Assembly: GCA_002786025.1 (NCBI GenBank)
Contig: NHNW01000028.1
Span: 62,001 to 126,000, forward strand
From: Zasmidium citrigriseum
Taxonomy: Eukaryota; Ascomycota; Dothideomycetes; Mycosphaerellales; Mycosphaerellaceae
DNA: 64,000 nucleotides
Direction of reading: 5' to 3'
The notes below the pieces were generated by a model. It saw only the letters and a list, made by a program, of their open reading frames with translations, did not search any database and was not told the origin of the DNA. A program made the position numbers and the translations under genes. Positions 52,088-63,200 of this stretch are shown here, in pieces (position 1 is the first letter of the stretch; each line of letters starts with the position of its first letter).

Positions 52088-52434
52088 ATGTACTTCCCCA
52101 CGGTTCTGACAACCGTCCTTCTCGCACTCTTCGCGAGCGTCCATGCCAATCCTCTCGAGGGCCAGCAGCTAGAAGAGCGACAGAGATCCTGCACGTGGAA
52201 TTGCCCAGAGGTGCGTCGAGCGTCTCAACCACATCTCTGTCAAGCTGACAACTCCTCAACCAGCGTGGTGGCAGGGCGAACTGCATTTGTGGCGAGAGAT
52301 ACGTCTGCAATGGACAGATTGTACTTTGTGTAAGTCATATTGAAGAAGTGTGGTCCGGCTTGAGACTGAATTAGCGGAAAGGCCGGTTAAACAGAGCTGT
52401 CGTAGAGAGACTTTCATCTGGTGATCGACGGTAG
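52088..52434 (+). CDS. SCR-C: small secreted six-cysteine protein
   Basis: Exons 52088-52210, 52264-52329 and 52375-52434 give 82 residues. It has a signal peptide (MYFPTVLTTVLLALFASVHA), a propeptide ending LEER, and then the same C-x3-C-x8-C-x-C-x5-C-x6-C core. The third exon gives a basic tail starting RKGRLNRA. The introns are 53 and 45 nt and lie at the same positions as in SCR-A and SCR-B. The last 21 bases overlap, tail to tail, the stop region of the membrane-protein gene on the other strand. It is most similar to SCR-B. Confidence 0.74.
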
Positions 52435-54264
52435 TAGACGGATCGAAGGGGGCCCGGGAACTCCTAGGCTGGATTTCACCTCGATAGAGAGATGGTTCAA
52501 TGAAGGATGATTCAGATTCCCATCCCAGTGCGAGAGCATTTCTTCCTCTCCAGGCGCAGTCCGTCCGCTGCCCATGCCCAAGACGATCGCCCCGATGTCC
52601 GTGAAGTTGAAAGCCGGTGTCGTTCTGTAGCCACGCGTAAAGATCGCCAGTCCGCAGATCACAAGCAACGCGAGGATGTTAATCATGAACAGGGCGATGA
52701 TGAACTGCGTCTCGCCAATGCGGAGTCTCGCCACTTGAACAGTCGTAAAGTTTGGCTGAGTGTTGGTCTCGTTCGTAAAAGCGTAGCCACCTAGTGCCTC
52801 GAGGATATCGTCGAGGGCGGCAACGAGAGAGTCTTCAATAGCAGGTAGAGCGGCCTCGTTATTGGGGATCGATGCGTTGAAGTTGGGCTGATTGAGTTTC
52901 ATCTGCGCGTTGGTAATGAAGTTCTCGCCGATCGATGAGACGTAAAGAGTAGTCTCAATCAACGCCAGCGATGCGAGAGCGCGTAGTGTCCATTCGCGGA
53001 GGTAGCCAGCCGGATTCGGATCGTATGCGTCGAAGGTCTCGTTCTTGGTGACTTGGATCGTTCGGTTTGCGATGGAGACGCTGACGATGAAAGCCGCCGG
53101 CTCGAAGAATATCTCGCATTGTGTTGTGTTGAGGAAGTTGTAGTCTCGCCCAGCTGCCATGGATACGTAGAAGGGTGATGTGCCGTTCGTGAAGCCGCAG
53201 CAACTGCCGGCACTCCAGCCTACTATATCGTTTGGATCTGATCCAAAACCTGCGTGTGCTGCTGCACCGGGTGGTGGCTGGTCCCATCGTTCATTTGGCC
53301 GACGACCTTGCTGCCAGAACCAGTCTGGAATCCCAGGGATTCCTTCGGTGACGTTGGCGGATAAATTGAAGTCGGCTGATGCGTTGTAGGTGCACTTTGC
53401 TGAGGTTAGGTAGCCGACTTCAGTGAAACTATAACTCAGCATCGTGCCAGATGCGCTTGGAGGGTCTTGCAGCCCAACGGTAGCACCAGCTCCATATGAC
53501 CGGTCGACGTATTGATATCCGGTATTGTCTAGCTTCGAATGGTTTCGGGGGACGCCTGGTGGTGTACTTGCAGTACCTATCGATTGCAGTATCTGCCCAC
53601 TCTGCCTTCTCCCAGGGCAATTGGAAAAGCTGCTGTTGAATTTCGAGACCTGCAAGCAATTGTAGCTAATGGCCGCCTTAGTATCGTAATCGCCGAGGAA
53701 TGGGTAAGAGCCGTCGCCAACTTGGACAGTCCGCAAGTAGGTATGCTCGATACCCGTGACAACCTGTGGCGTGATGGCACCAGTCCATAGCCACGCAGGT
53801 ACAAGATATATCGCACTGAGAAATACGGGGATGAGACATGTTCGGAACGGCAGATAGGTGTTGATGGACCTTGCAGAGATGGCACTGCACAAGCGTAGCT
53901 GGTCGATGGAGAGCCGGCAATCCGCCAAGGTCGATCGCAAAAGCAGATCGCACACGCTTCCGACGGACCAGGTCCAAAAGAAGGCGAATATAGACGCAAT
54001 GATGGTGACGACGACTTGAAGCGATGCTCGGCTCTGCGTGCTGAAGTTGTATAGGCCGGAATCGCTGGAGAAGGTGGTGTGTGACCAGTCCAGACCCGCC
54101 GGTACGCAACTGAGGGCGAATGAGAGAAGGATAGCCAGGATAGGACTCCTTCGCTCCCACGCGCTGGCTCGTCGTCTTCTAGCAGCTGTTCGATCTTGAA
54201 TGTAAGATTTCCCAGTGGCACCATCTTGCATCTCCACCAATTGGTAGGTCGAGTCGTCCGCCAT
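52414..54264 (-). CDS. Multi-pass membrane protein, unrecognised fungal family
   Basis: An intronless 616-residue frame. I start it at the ATG at 54264 (MADDSTYQ), because the 50 preceding codons look like leader sequence. A cytosolic basic segment (TAARRRRASAWERR) leads into a first hydrophobic helix, with two or three more before residue 190. A long, probably extracellular region follows, with several N-x-S/T glycosylation sites and cysteines. A final helix near residue 545 (ALFMINILALLVICGLAIF) leads to a cytosolic tail. This layout is common among uncharacterised ascomycete membrane proteins. It is the last intact gene before the RIP island. Confidence 0.75.
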   Translation of the reverse strand: MADDSTYQLVEMQDGATGKSYIQDRTAARRRRASAWERRSPILAILLSFALSCVPAGLDWSHTTFSSDSGLYNFSTQSRASLQVVVTIIASIFAFFWTWSVGSVCDLLLRSTLADCRLSIDQLRLCSAISARSINTYLPFRTCLIPVFLSAIYLVPAWLWTGAITPQVVTGIEHTYLRTVQVGDGSYPFLGDYDTKAAISYNCLQVSKFNSSFSNCPGRRQSGQILQSIGTASTPPGVPRNHSKLDNTGYQYVDRSYGAGATVGLQDPPSASGTMLSYSFTEVGYLTSAKCTYNASADFNLSANVTEGIPGIPDWFWQQGRRPNERWDQPPPGAAAHAGFGSDPNDIVGWSAGSCCGFTNGTSPFYVSMAAGRDYNFLNTTQCEIFFEPAAFIVSVSIANRTIQVTKNETFDAYDPNPAGYLREWTLRALASLALIETTLYVSSIGENFITNAQMKLNQPNFNASIPNNEAALPAIEDSLVAALDDILEALGGYAFTNETNTQPNFTTVQVARLRIGETQFIIALFMINILALLVICGLAIFTRGYRTTPAFNFTDIGAIVLGMGSGRTAPGEEEMLSHWDGNLNHPSLNHLSIEVKSSLGVPGPPSIRLLPSITR

Positions 54265-54700
54265 GGTGGGATATCGTACAAATCGTGGACAAAAGGCCAA
54301 AGGAAGAAAGGGAGGGATAGAAGAAAAGTGCAGATGGCTTGGAGATTTGATATACTTAGCTGAACAACACTGTAGGCTGAAGGTGAGCGCATTCCTCTTT
54401 GGGCAGCCATCCACGAGCCGTTGGCATTAGTAGTATCAGGGCTATGTTGTCAGTATGCAGAGACATGAGCCATCAATCTTGTGCCATCTTTCTCCAATAC
54501 GTTGTCTGTCTCCATAGTCGTCGGGAATCGGTCTCGTTGGCATGTAGGAGGCAAGAACAACGGAGAGGAGAAAAAGTGGCAGGTGAGACCGGCTCACATG
54601 GATCTAAACTGTAAATGGCATAGCACCACATCTCACACCTCACGCACCTGTGTCACGCAGCTAGCCCATTGATGACTGTATATCGTTGAAACGCCACATT
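54265..54700. other. Intergenic transition to the repeat island
   Basis: The promoter side of the membrane-protein gene, with normal base composition. From about 54,700-54,780 the sequence changes abruptly to TA-rich DNA almost without CA or TG. Confidence 0.5.
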
Positions 54701-54989
54701 CTGATGAAATCTAAATCAATTCGATGGATTGGTGTAGTTATCTAAGAAAGAAAGAATTACTAAAGATCCTTCTAAAAAGAGGAGTTAAAAACTCTATACT
54801 AGGCTAACCCCTTTAGTCGATTATGTAATACCCCTATATCTACTATCTCGTAACACACCCCCTTATCGAGGGTAATAGTAATTAGCGTCGATACTATAAT
54901 AATAAAATACTCTATTAGTAAGTAATATAAACGCCTAAGCGAGAAGTCGAACCTATAACTATAGTAGTATTAAAGTAAGTAAATATTTA

Positions 54990-55135
54990 GAGACTAAGAA
55001 ACTTAAAGGAGTTTCTCGGCCTATAATTAGCTAACGCTAGAAGTAGCGGCAATCGATAGATTAGAGCCTAAGAGTAGCTTAAATCTAATAAGAAACGTAG
55101 TAGCTAATTAGAGCGTAGGAAATAGCTTAAAGTTT
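54990..55135. repeat. Direct repeat, copy 1 (about 130 nt)
   Basis: This segment starts TTAAAGGAGTTTCT and continues with CCTATAATTAGC and CGCTAGAAGTAG. It matches 59,872-60,000 in the same orientation at roughly three quarters of positions. It lies just beyond the 3' end of the copia relic. Confidence 0.5.
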
Positions 55136-55149
55136 TAAGCTATTAGGCT

Positions 55150-58100
55150 AGGTATATAATAGACCTAGTAGGTAAATAAAATAGTCGTGCTTCTAAGGAG
55201 GTAGTAGCTTAGTAAGGCTATTAGCTATTATATTAGCGGTTTAGAGGTACTTAAACTTAATAGCTCTAGTCTTATACTCCTACCTAAGCTAGTAATTATA
55301 GATATTAACGTACCTAAGCTTAGTATCTAGCTTATACCTCTCGGTTATAATAAGGCGTAGGGTTTACTAGTTATCGTAGTAGAGTAGGGGGGTATCGTCT
55401 AGTTTTAAGTAAATAGACTTAAAGAAGCGTTTCTACTATATTATACTAGATCTAGCGTAGCTAAGGGCGAGTAGCTCTACCTCCGTAGATAACTTAGTAA
55501 TAGTCTTCTACCTAGCGGCTTTCTACTTAATAGGCCTACCTTTAAATATAAAGACTAGTCCCTTAGTAGACTTCTAGCCTAACTCGTTACTAAAGGAAGT
55601 ATCTAATACGCTAAGAAACTCTAATACGGGTATAGGTAAATAATATAGGTAGAGCTTAGGCCCGTTAGCGGCTATAGCCTACTTCTTTATCTACTTAGAG
55701 TCGTTATTAAAGGTTAGCGGTCCGTAGGTAATAGAAAGGTGCCTACTATTATATAGATATCTAATAAGGTAATCTATAGCGAGTTAGTACTACTTCGAAG
55801 GATTCGTAAGGTATTAAGAGAGGATTAAGACGGCCTTTACGATATTAGGCCTAGTCTAAGTAGTAGTATAGTTAACGCTACCTACGCGAGCTTAATACTT
55901 ATAGACTTCCTCTATAGTAGCTTACTTACTACTAGCTACGTTAAAGTCGATTAAGGTTAGTAGAGGAGTCTTAAATGCCTTCGTATAAGTAAGTTCGAAG
56001 CGTATAGCGATCTTATTAATATACTCGGATTATAAGAGCTAGATATAGTATTACTATCGATTACGTATAACTTTAATTCTAAGAAACTAGTTAAGTAGGC
56101 CTTATTAAGTAATCTTAAAGGTATCGAAGAGCTGCTTCTTAAAGTTAGCGACTCGCTACTAGTACTTATTATAGTATAGAAGTACTAGATTATCTATATA
56201 GAAGAAGATTATAAGGTACTCGTTCCTATATAGATATAGGTAGCTAGGTACCTACGTAAGGCTAAGTAACTCTAGTTTAGTAGTAAGCTTAGTATACTAG
56301 AGTAGTAGTAATTCCTTAAGGCTATAGAGTACTCGTTTAAGTAGAAGGGTATACCCTAGGCGCTCGAAACCTTCTAGTAGGCGTATATATATTATATATA
56401 GTAGTAGTAAGTTAAGGAAGGCGTTAACGACGTCGAACTACTCTACCTCTAGATTAAAGATAGCTATAAGGGCGTAGAGGAAGCGGAAAACCTTCGCTAC
56501 TAGGGTTACTACGTATATCTCGAAGATAGTCGATTAAAGATTACCCCTCGTATAGAGCTAGGCCTTATACTTAAGAAGCTTACTAAGCTCGTTAAGTTTA
56601 TATTTAAATACCTACTTTAATAGTAGTAGATATCTAAAGCGCTTAAAGTTAGCCTTATAGATCTTAATCTATAAGAAGGTAACTATATCTAGCCTCTTTT
56701 AGAACTTAATATCGATTACTTAGCGCTAGTAACGAGCGTCTAAACGCTTTATAGCTTACTTAAAGTTAAGCGGCTTAGGTAGAAGTTTCGTATAGTAGAT
56801 CTTTAGTAGTAAGAGTATTATAACATTATTAAGCGTTATAGCTACTATTATATATATAAGAACGTTAGTAATAGCGAAGTTAATAAGAAGGTTATTAACT
56901 CGTAGTCGTTTACTACTTCCGTACTTACTAAAGTAGAAGCTAGCGCCTTCGTCGTTATTAGGGGACTATTCTATAAGCGGAAACTACTACTCTACCCCTT
57001 TAGGGGTATACCTAGAGGTAGGCCTATTATACGTAATAATACTATCTATCTAGTCCGCTCCGCTATCCGCGGTAGCGGTAGTAGTAGCGGCGCCGTCCTC
57101 TAACCCGTTTAGATTAAAATATATAAGGTTATTAGAGGAAGAAGAGTCTAGCGGCTACGAGAGGTCTAATATAGGTTAGAGAGTAGCCTATATACTAGCG
57201 GCCGTACCTATACTCGTACCCGCCTAGCCGTTATAGCCTAAGGGGTTATAAGGTTCCGCTCCGCTATATAGGCCTACTACGCTATCCGCTCTACTATTAG
57301 GGGGGCCTAGTAGTAGTAGTCCTACTCCTACTAAGTTAGGAATATACGATAGATAATCGCTAAAGGAAGAAGATTAGAGCGGTAGAAGAGTAGTAGATAT
57401 AGGCTAGCTAGTAGTCTATACGTCGTCTATATTACTAAGAAACGCTCGTAGTAATAGTAAACGCTAATTACGTACGGTAGCTAGTATATAGTACTAGGGC
57501 TAATATTTAGTATCTATAAGTAATTACTAGAGTAGAGTAGGATAGGCTAGATCGATTTTAGTAGCTATCTTACTAGAAACTATCTATTAAGTCCCGTTTA
57601 GTCCTATTACTAGCGTTAAGGGGTTGTCTATTACCCCTTAAGGCGTTATCTAATATTAAAAGATAGCGGCTCGTAGTTTATTATATTCCTCTAGAGTAGT
57701 AATAGTATCTATATATAAGATAAAGTCGTTAAGCTTATATAAAGCGTCTATAGTAGTATCTATATTACCTAGATTATAGAAGGATTACTCGTTAAAGATA
57801 ACGTCTCGTATAAGGATTACGTCGCCTTTAGAGGGTTACTAGATATAGTAGATATTACTAGATTAATAGCTAATAAGGTATCTAATATAGGTATATAGAG
57901 CGAGCTTATTAAGGCGGCTATAATATAGATTCGAGCGTTAATTAGGGTTCTAGTAGACGTATACCTTTAATCCGTATATACGAAGGTATAAGATATCTAG
58001 CTATAGGCTAGTTACGAGCTTAAAGGGTATCTTATAGCTAAGACTCTAAACTAGTAACCTATTAATAATATAAGCGGCTACTTAGACGATTTCTAGCTAT

Positions 58101-60270
58101 ATATCGAATAGTAGGTTACTCGTAGAGCGTATATAACAAGCTATTATAATAATTATATCCCCTAGCTACTCTATATAGTTCTAAGCTAGCGTATATAGCG
58201 CTAAGGTATAAAGGGCGGTACTATTACGTTAGTAGATAGTAGATATCCGTTTACTATAGGCTTACTCGTTATTAGTAGAAATAACGTTTATCTAACGGCT
58301 AATTAAGTAAGTAAACTAGACGAGCTTCTAGAAAAAGTCTATAGCGTTAGTACTATTAAGAGTCGAATAGGTGCCTATAAACTATAGGTAAGTAGCTATA
58401 TTATTAGCGTAAATTATATAGGTATCGCTATTATAGGTAGGGTAGAAGAACGCTATATCTAGTCTAATATAGCTAAAAGGGTATAGGTTAAATACCTTCT
58501 ACTCTTAGCGATAGGGTTAGAGCTTAGATTTCGAAGAAGTATAGATAGGGTACTACTCTATACGTAGAGTAGTCTTACTATTACGTAGCTTAGCTCTAGT
58601 AACGTTATTAACGAGGTAATCGATCTAATCCTTACTAAAGTAACCTATAACGTTATACTACTAATAAGTAGTAAGTAAGCGAGAAGCGCGAGGACCTCTT
58701 AAAGAGCGGAAGGCGGCTATTACGGCGGCGGCGCGTATAGCTAGTATACTTACTAGCGGCTATAGTCTTAGTCTACTACTAGTATAACTACTAGTAACTA
58801 GTTCTTAGGTATAGTCGTTAAGGAAAAGAAGTTATAGAGGCTAAGAGCTAGTAGATATACCTATAAGGTAGCCTATACCTATACCTATATAGCCTAGGTA
58901 GCCTAGATAGCCTAGGGGGTATTACTCTACTCCGCCCTATAGTCTAGTAGCTATAGCGGCGGCGTAGTAGTATAGCGAGCTAGTAGCGGCGGTAGTAGGC
59001 CTAGAGGAGCCTCCTCCCTCTACGTAAGGAATATCTAATAGACGTTAGCTAAGGGAAGAAGATTAGAGTAGTATAGAAGTAGTAGATATAGGCGTAAAGG
59101 TAGCCTATACGCTAGTACCTATAGAGCCTACGCCTAGTTAGCCTAAGGGGTCTATAGGGTTATATAGTTCCGCTCCGCCTAGTAGTAGTAGCGCTCTACT
59201 AGCTAGAGGGTCCTAGCTACGAGAATACTTAGGTATAGCCCTATTAAAGGAAAGGTAGTAGAGTAGTAGAAAGCTAGTAGATATACTCTCGGAGGTAGCC
59301 TATATATTATCTAGTAAGGGTATTATATATAATCTAGTAATTAGTCGTACTCTATAGGTATAAGCTTCCTACCCTCTAGTAGGATTTTATAGTAGATTAC
59401 TAGTACTATCGACTAGCTAGTAGGTTACCTAAAGCGCTCTAGTACCTTTTATCTTAATAGGGAAGGTAGATAGAGTACCTATTAGCCTTATAAGAGCCTA
59501 CTATAGCTTACTATTAAGGTAGAGTTAATTCTTACCTCCGTACTACTAGAGACTACTCTTAAGGAGTAGTAAGTAGCTTATAATGTTTACGTAGAAGCTA
59601 GGAACGTAGAAGACGTTATTAAGGTTAAGGTTCTTATTTCCGAAGCGTAGAGTTATAGTACTATAGGCTACTACTAGGTAGTCGGTAGTACCTATAGCGA
59701 CGATAATATTACCGCTAACGCGCGTTAGAGTAAACTCTACCTTCGTCTAGTCGTTAATAATATACGCCTCGGCGCTATTATCTAATATCTATAAGTCTTA
59801 CTACCTATAGGTACGAGTAGTAGTATATACTACGATAGCCTAACCCTCTAAGTTACCCCCTAAGGAAAGTTAAAGGAGTTTCTTAGCCTATAATTAGCCG
59901 ACGCTAGAAGTAGTAGTAATCGACGATTTAAGAGTATACGGGGATCTTAGCGAGGTTTCTAGTAGTAGCTAATTAGAGGCCTAGAAACTACTTAAAGTTT
60001 CGTAAGTAATATACTTAATAAGGACGCTCGCGTTAATTAAGGTAGGTTACTCGTTAGTAGATAATTCGTTAGCTTAGTAGTCCTTTTCCTTCTTAATAGT
60101 ATCTTTACGCTTCTTATCGTTAGACTACTTCCTTTTAATAAAGTTATAGAAGTTTCGGCGGTCTACGTAGCGTTTAATAAAGTTATTAAAGTATTCCTTC
60201 TACTTCTTAGTTAGTAAGGAAGGACGCTTAGAAGGGTTAATAATAGGGTAGTTATTATAGAGTAGTATAA
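55150..60270 (-). mobile_element. Ty1/copia retrotransposon relic
   Basis: On the minus strand the translated remnant, with many stops, shows the copia order protease-integrase-RT-RNase H. The protease-like ILDNSAEAYIIND lies near 59,770. The RT segment with VEQFDVVNAFLN lies at about 56,450-56,800. The catalytic box reads YIDNLVLL (from YxDD) near 56,180-56,215. The RNase H tail, with NIIANSLTKLL, ends near 55,152. A Lys-rich gag-like part lies at 60,060-60,250. Asp to Asn in the catalytic pair fits a RIP G-to-A change. The element is dead. Confidence 0.78.
59872..60000. repeat. Direct repeat, copy 2 (about 130 nt)
   Basis: The partner of 54,990-55,135. It lies between the gag-like and protease-like parts of the copia relic, so the pair is not a simple LTR pair unless the element is rearranged. 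Confidence 0.5.
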
Positions 60271-60280
60271 AAGGGTTACA

Positions 60281-63200
60281 TGTTAGGTAAAAAACTATCG
60301 AGAGATAGAGTTTCTAAGAAGAGCGCGAGAAGCGCGGGCTATTTAAGAGAATACTAAGCCGCTAGTAGGCGTTAGGTATATAATAAGCGGGGTTAGATAA
60401 ATAGGCGCGAGGTACGCTCGTAATAGTACCCCCCCCTCTATTAAAGGAGCTCCTACGACGTATAAAGTCTATATCTATATCGTATACGTTAGACGGTAAC
60501 TATAGCCGTCTACCCGAGGGGTTAAGGTAGTAGCTTACTTCTATCGAGTTATTATATATAGAGGCGTTCGGTCTAGATAGATACTAGTCGCTATAGCGCG
60601 GAAGTATAGTTACGTATAAAGTAGCTAGGTCCTATATACTAGTACTACTAGTAACGATATTAAAGCTATAGTTAGTACTATAGTTAGATAAGAAGTTATT
60701 ACTAGTTAGTATAGCGAGGCTATACTAGTATAGAGGTGCCGGCTTATATACTCGAGGTCTAGGTTTGTCTAGATACTACTAATAGAAGGCGTTAATACTC
60801 TTCTTATACCCCGGTAGTAGGTAGTTCTATAGCTCTTCCGTAATCTTATTATATCCTTTCTACTTAACTTTATAGTATACTTTACGGTATTTAATCCGTA
60901 AGTCTACTACTTCTTATACCTCCTACTCGTCGGATCTAAGGTTATCTTCTAGGTTAAGTTATATAGGCGGCGGCGGGTCGAGTCGCTAGCCTTATAAAGG
61001 GTCGTTAGTATAGAGGCGTAGAACGGAGGTATAGTAGACGTTATAAATCGTTATACCTTAACTTAGCTTAAGTCGGTATAAACGGCGGCCGACTAGTTTA
61101 ATAATCTCGAAGGGGCTAAGGAATTTATAGTTAAGTTTCTTCGTAGGGCGCGCTATTCGAATATTACGGGCGTCTAGCTAGACTAAGTCGCTAGACTTAT
61201 AGGTAGGTGCGGGTGTTCGCTTTACGTTAGTAGTATTAGTATAGCGGGCTTAGGTTAGAGCGTACTACGCTATTAGTTCCTCGAGTCGCTCTTTACGTAG
61301 TTACTCTAAGACGGACTATAGGTTAGCCTATATATCGCGTATATTATCTACTAGGTTATCTACTATATATACGTAAGGAAGCTAAGAGTTAGGAACTTAA
61401 GGTACTACTAGTAAGTAGAACTCTATTCGAGGATATCTTCCGTAGTTTACGAAGAAAGGTGTTATACTAGTACTTACCGACTTATAGTTATTAAGCGTAA
61501 ATTCCGCTAAAGGGAGTATAGCGACCTAGTTATCTTACTAGTAGTTAACGAATACCTAGAGGTACTACTTAAGAGTTTAGTTTATACGTTCGGATTAGCT
61601 ATTAGTCTTAGGGTAGAAGGTAGTAGAGATATTCTATACGATACTAAGCCTTCTATATAGGCGTTTAAAAAAGGTACTAATCTATTAGGTACTACGGTCC
61701 GATATTATAACCTTAGGTAGTCCGTAAATACTAAAGATATACTTATAAAAGAGATTCGTAGCGTACTCGGCTTCTAGGCTTATTATAGGGATTAGTCTAA
61801 CCTACTTTATAAGTATATCTATAACCGTTATAACGTACTTATAGATCGCTCTAGTCTCTATGTCTTTGCTTAATAGTAGCTCGATAATAAAGTCTATAGA
61901 TAGATACTTCTATTTACCTCTAGGAGTAGGTATAGCTAATAGAGTTCCTTATTTCTTAAGCCTTAAAGAATTAGCTCTTCTATAGACGTAGTAGTTTCTA
62001 TAGTAACGCGCTACATCTATAGACATTAAAGGCTAAAAGAGGTTCTATCGTCGTACTAATTTAAACGTTCGAGCCGGCCCTTAGTAGCTAGCGGCTTATA
62101 GATCGTAATATCGTTATATAATTCGTATACGGAGGTTCTTATACTTAGGCACGTAGAGACGCTTATTAACGTAGAGCCGATCTTAGATTACTTAGTAGTT
62201 AGCGGCTTTAATCTTCTAACGTTATATCTAGGTATTAGGTTTCCGAGTAGCTAGGTTACTCGTAAGTCGTTTAATTCGAGAGGTTATACTTAGCTGTTAG
62301 TAGGCCTAGTCTAATATGCTCTCTTCCGAGTTATCCGTATCGATATCGCTAGTACTTACGTCGTTAGTGTCCCCGTCCTTAGGGGTTATATTATCCTTAA
62401 CTAGTATACCCCCTTCGTCGTCGTTAGGGTTAGTAATAGAAGGTAGCCGGTAGCTCGTATTAAGTAGTACGTCTAGATCGGGCTTAGCTTATAAGGCGAA
62501 TTATATAATAATATCGAGATTATATAGCTTAAGGATTGTTTACTATTAATACTAAAGGCGCGTATCTATAATAGTACTCGGCAGATCTTATAAACGTTAG
62601 GTAAGGCTATCTAGCTTCTAGCCTTACTTACTAGGTCGGTAGGTAATCTTGAAATTAAACTAGCTTAAGAACTTAGCCTAACGTACTTACCGACAGTTAA
62701 GCTTCTTCGTCGTTATAAAGTATTCGAGGTTCTTATAATTAGAGAGGACGCGGACCGGCTTATTATAGCCTATTAACTCGGGTTACTATTCTTTAAATAC
62801 CTTAATAATAGCTAATAGCTCTTTATTATATATATCGTAGTTATATTCCTACGGGTTTATCTTCTTCGAGTAGAAGGCGATAGGGCGGAGGATACTATCC
62901 TCTCCCTTCTATAATAGGATTCTAGCGGTTACCTAGTCGGAGGCGTTAGTTTCTACCTATACGGGTAGGTTAGGGTTAAAGTACGTAAGTATTAGCGCGG
63001 TCGTAAAGCGGCGCTTAAGTTTATCGAAAGCTTACTAGTAGCGGCTAGTCTATTAGAAGGGGACATCTTTCTTCGTTATATCGGTTAAGGGTGCTACGAC
63101 TCTAGAGAACGAGTTAATAAACCGACGATAGAAACCTACAAATCTAAGGAAGGCGAGGATATCTTTAGTATTACGAGGCGTAGCCTAATATTAGATCGCT

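Noticed and set aside
49617..52434. SCR proteins as classical defensins
   Set aside because: The CS-alpha-beta pattern needs C-x3-C in the middle and C-x-C at the end. Here the order and spacing differ.
54990..60000. Simple LTR pair of the copia element
   Set aside because: One copy sits between gag-like and protease-like sequence, so the pair is reported only as a direct repeat.
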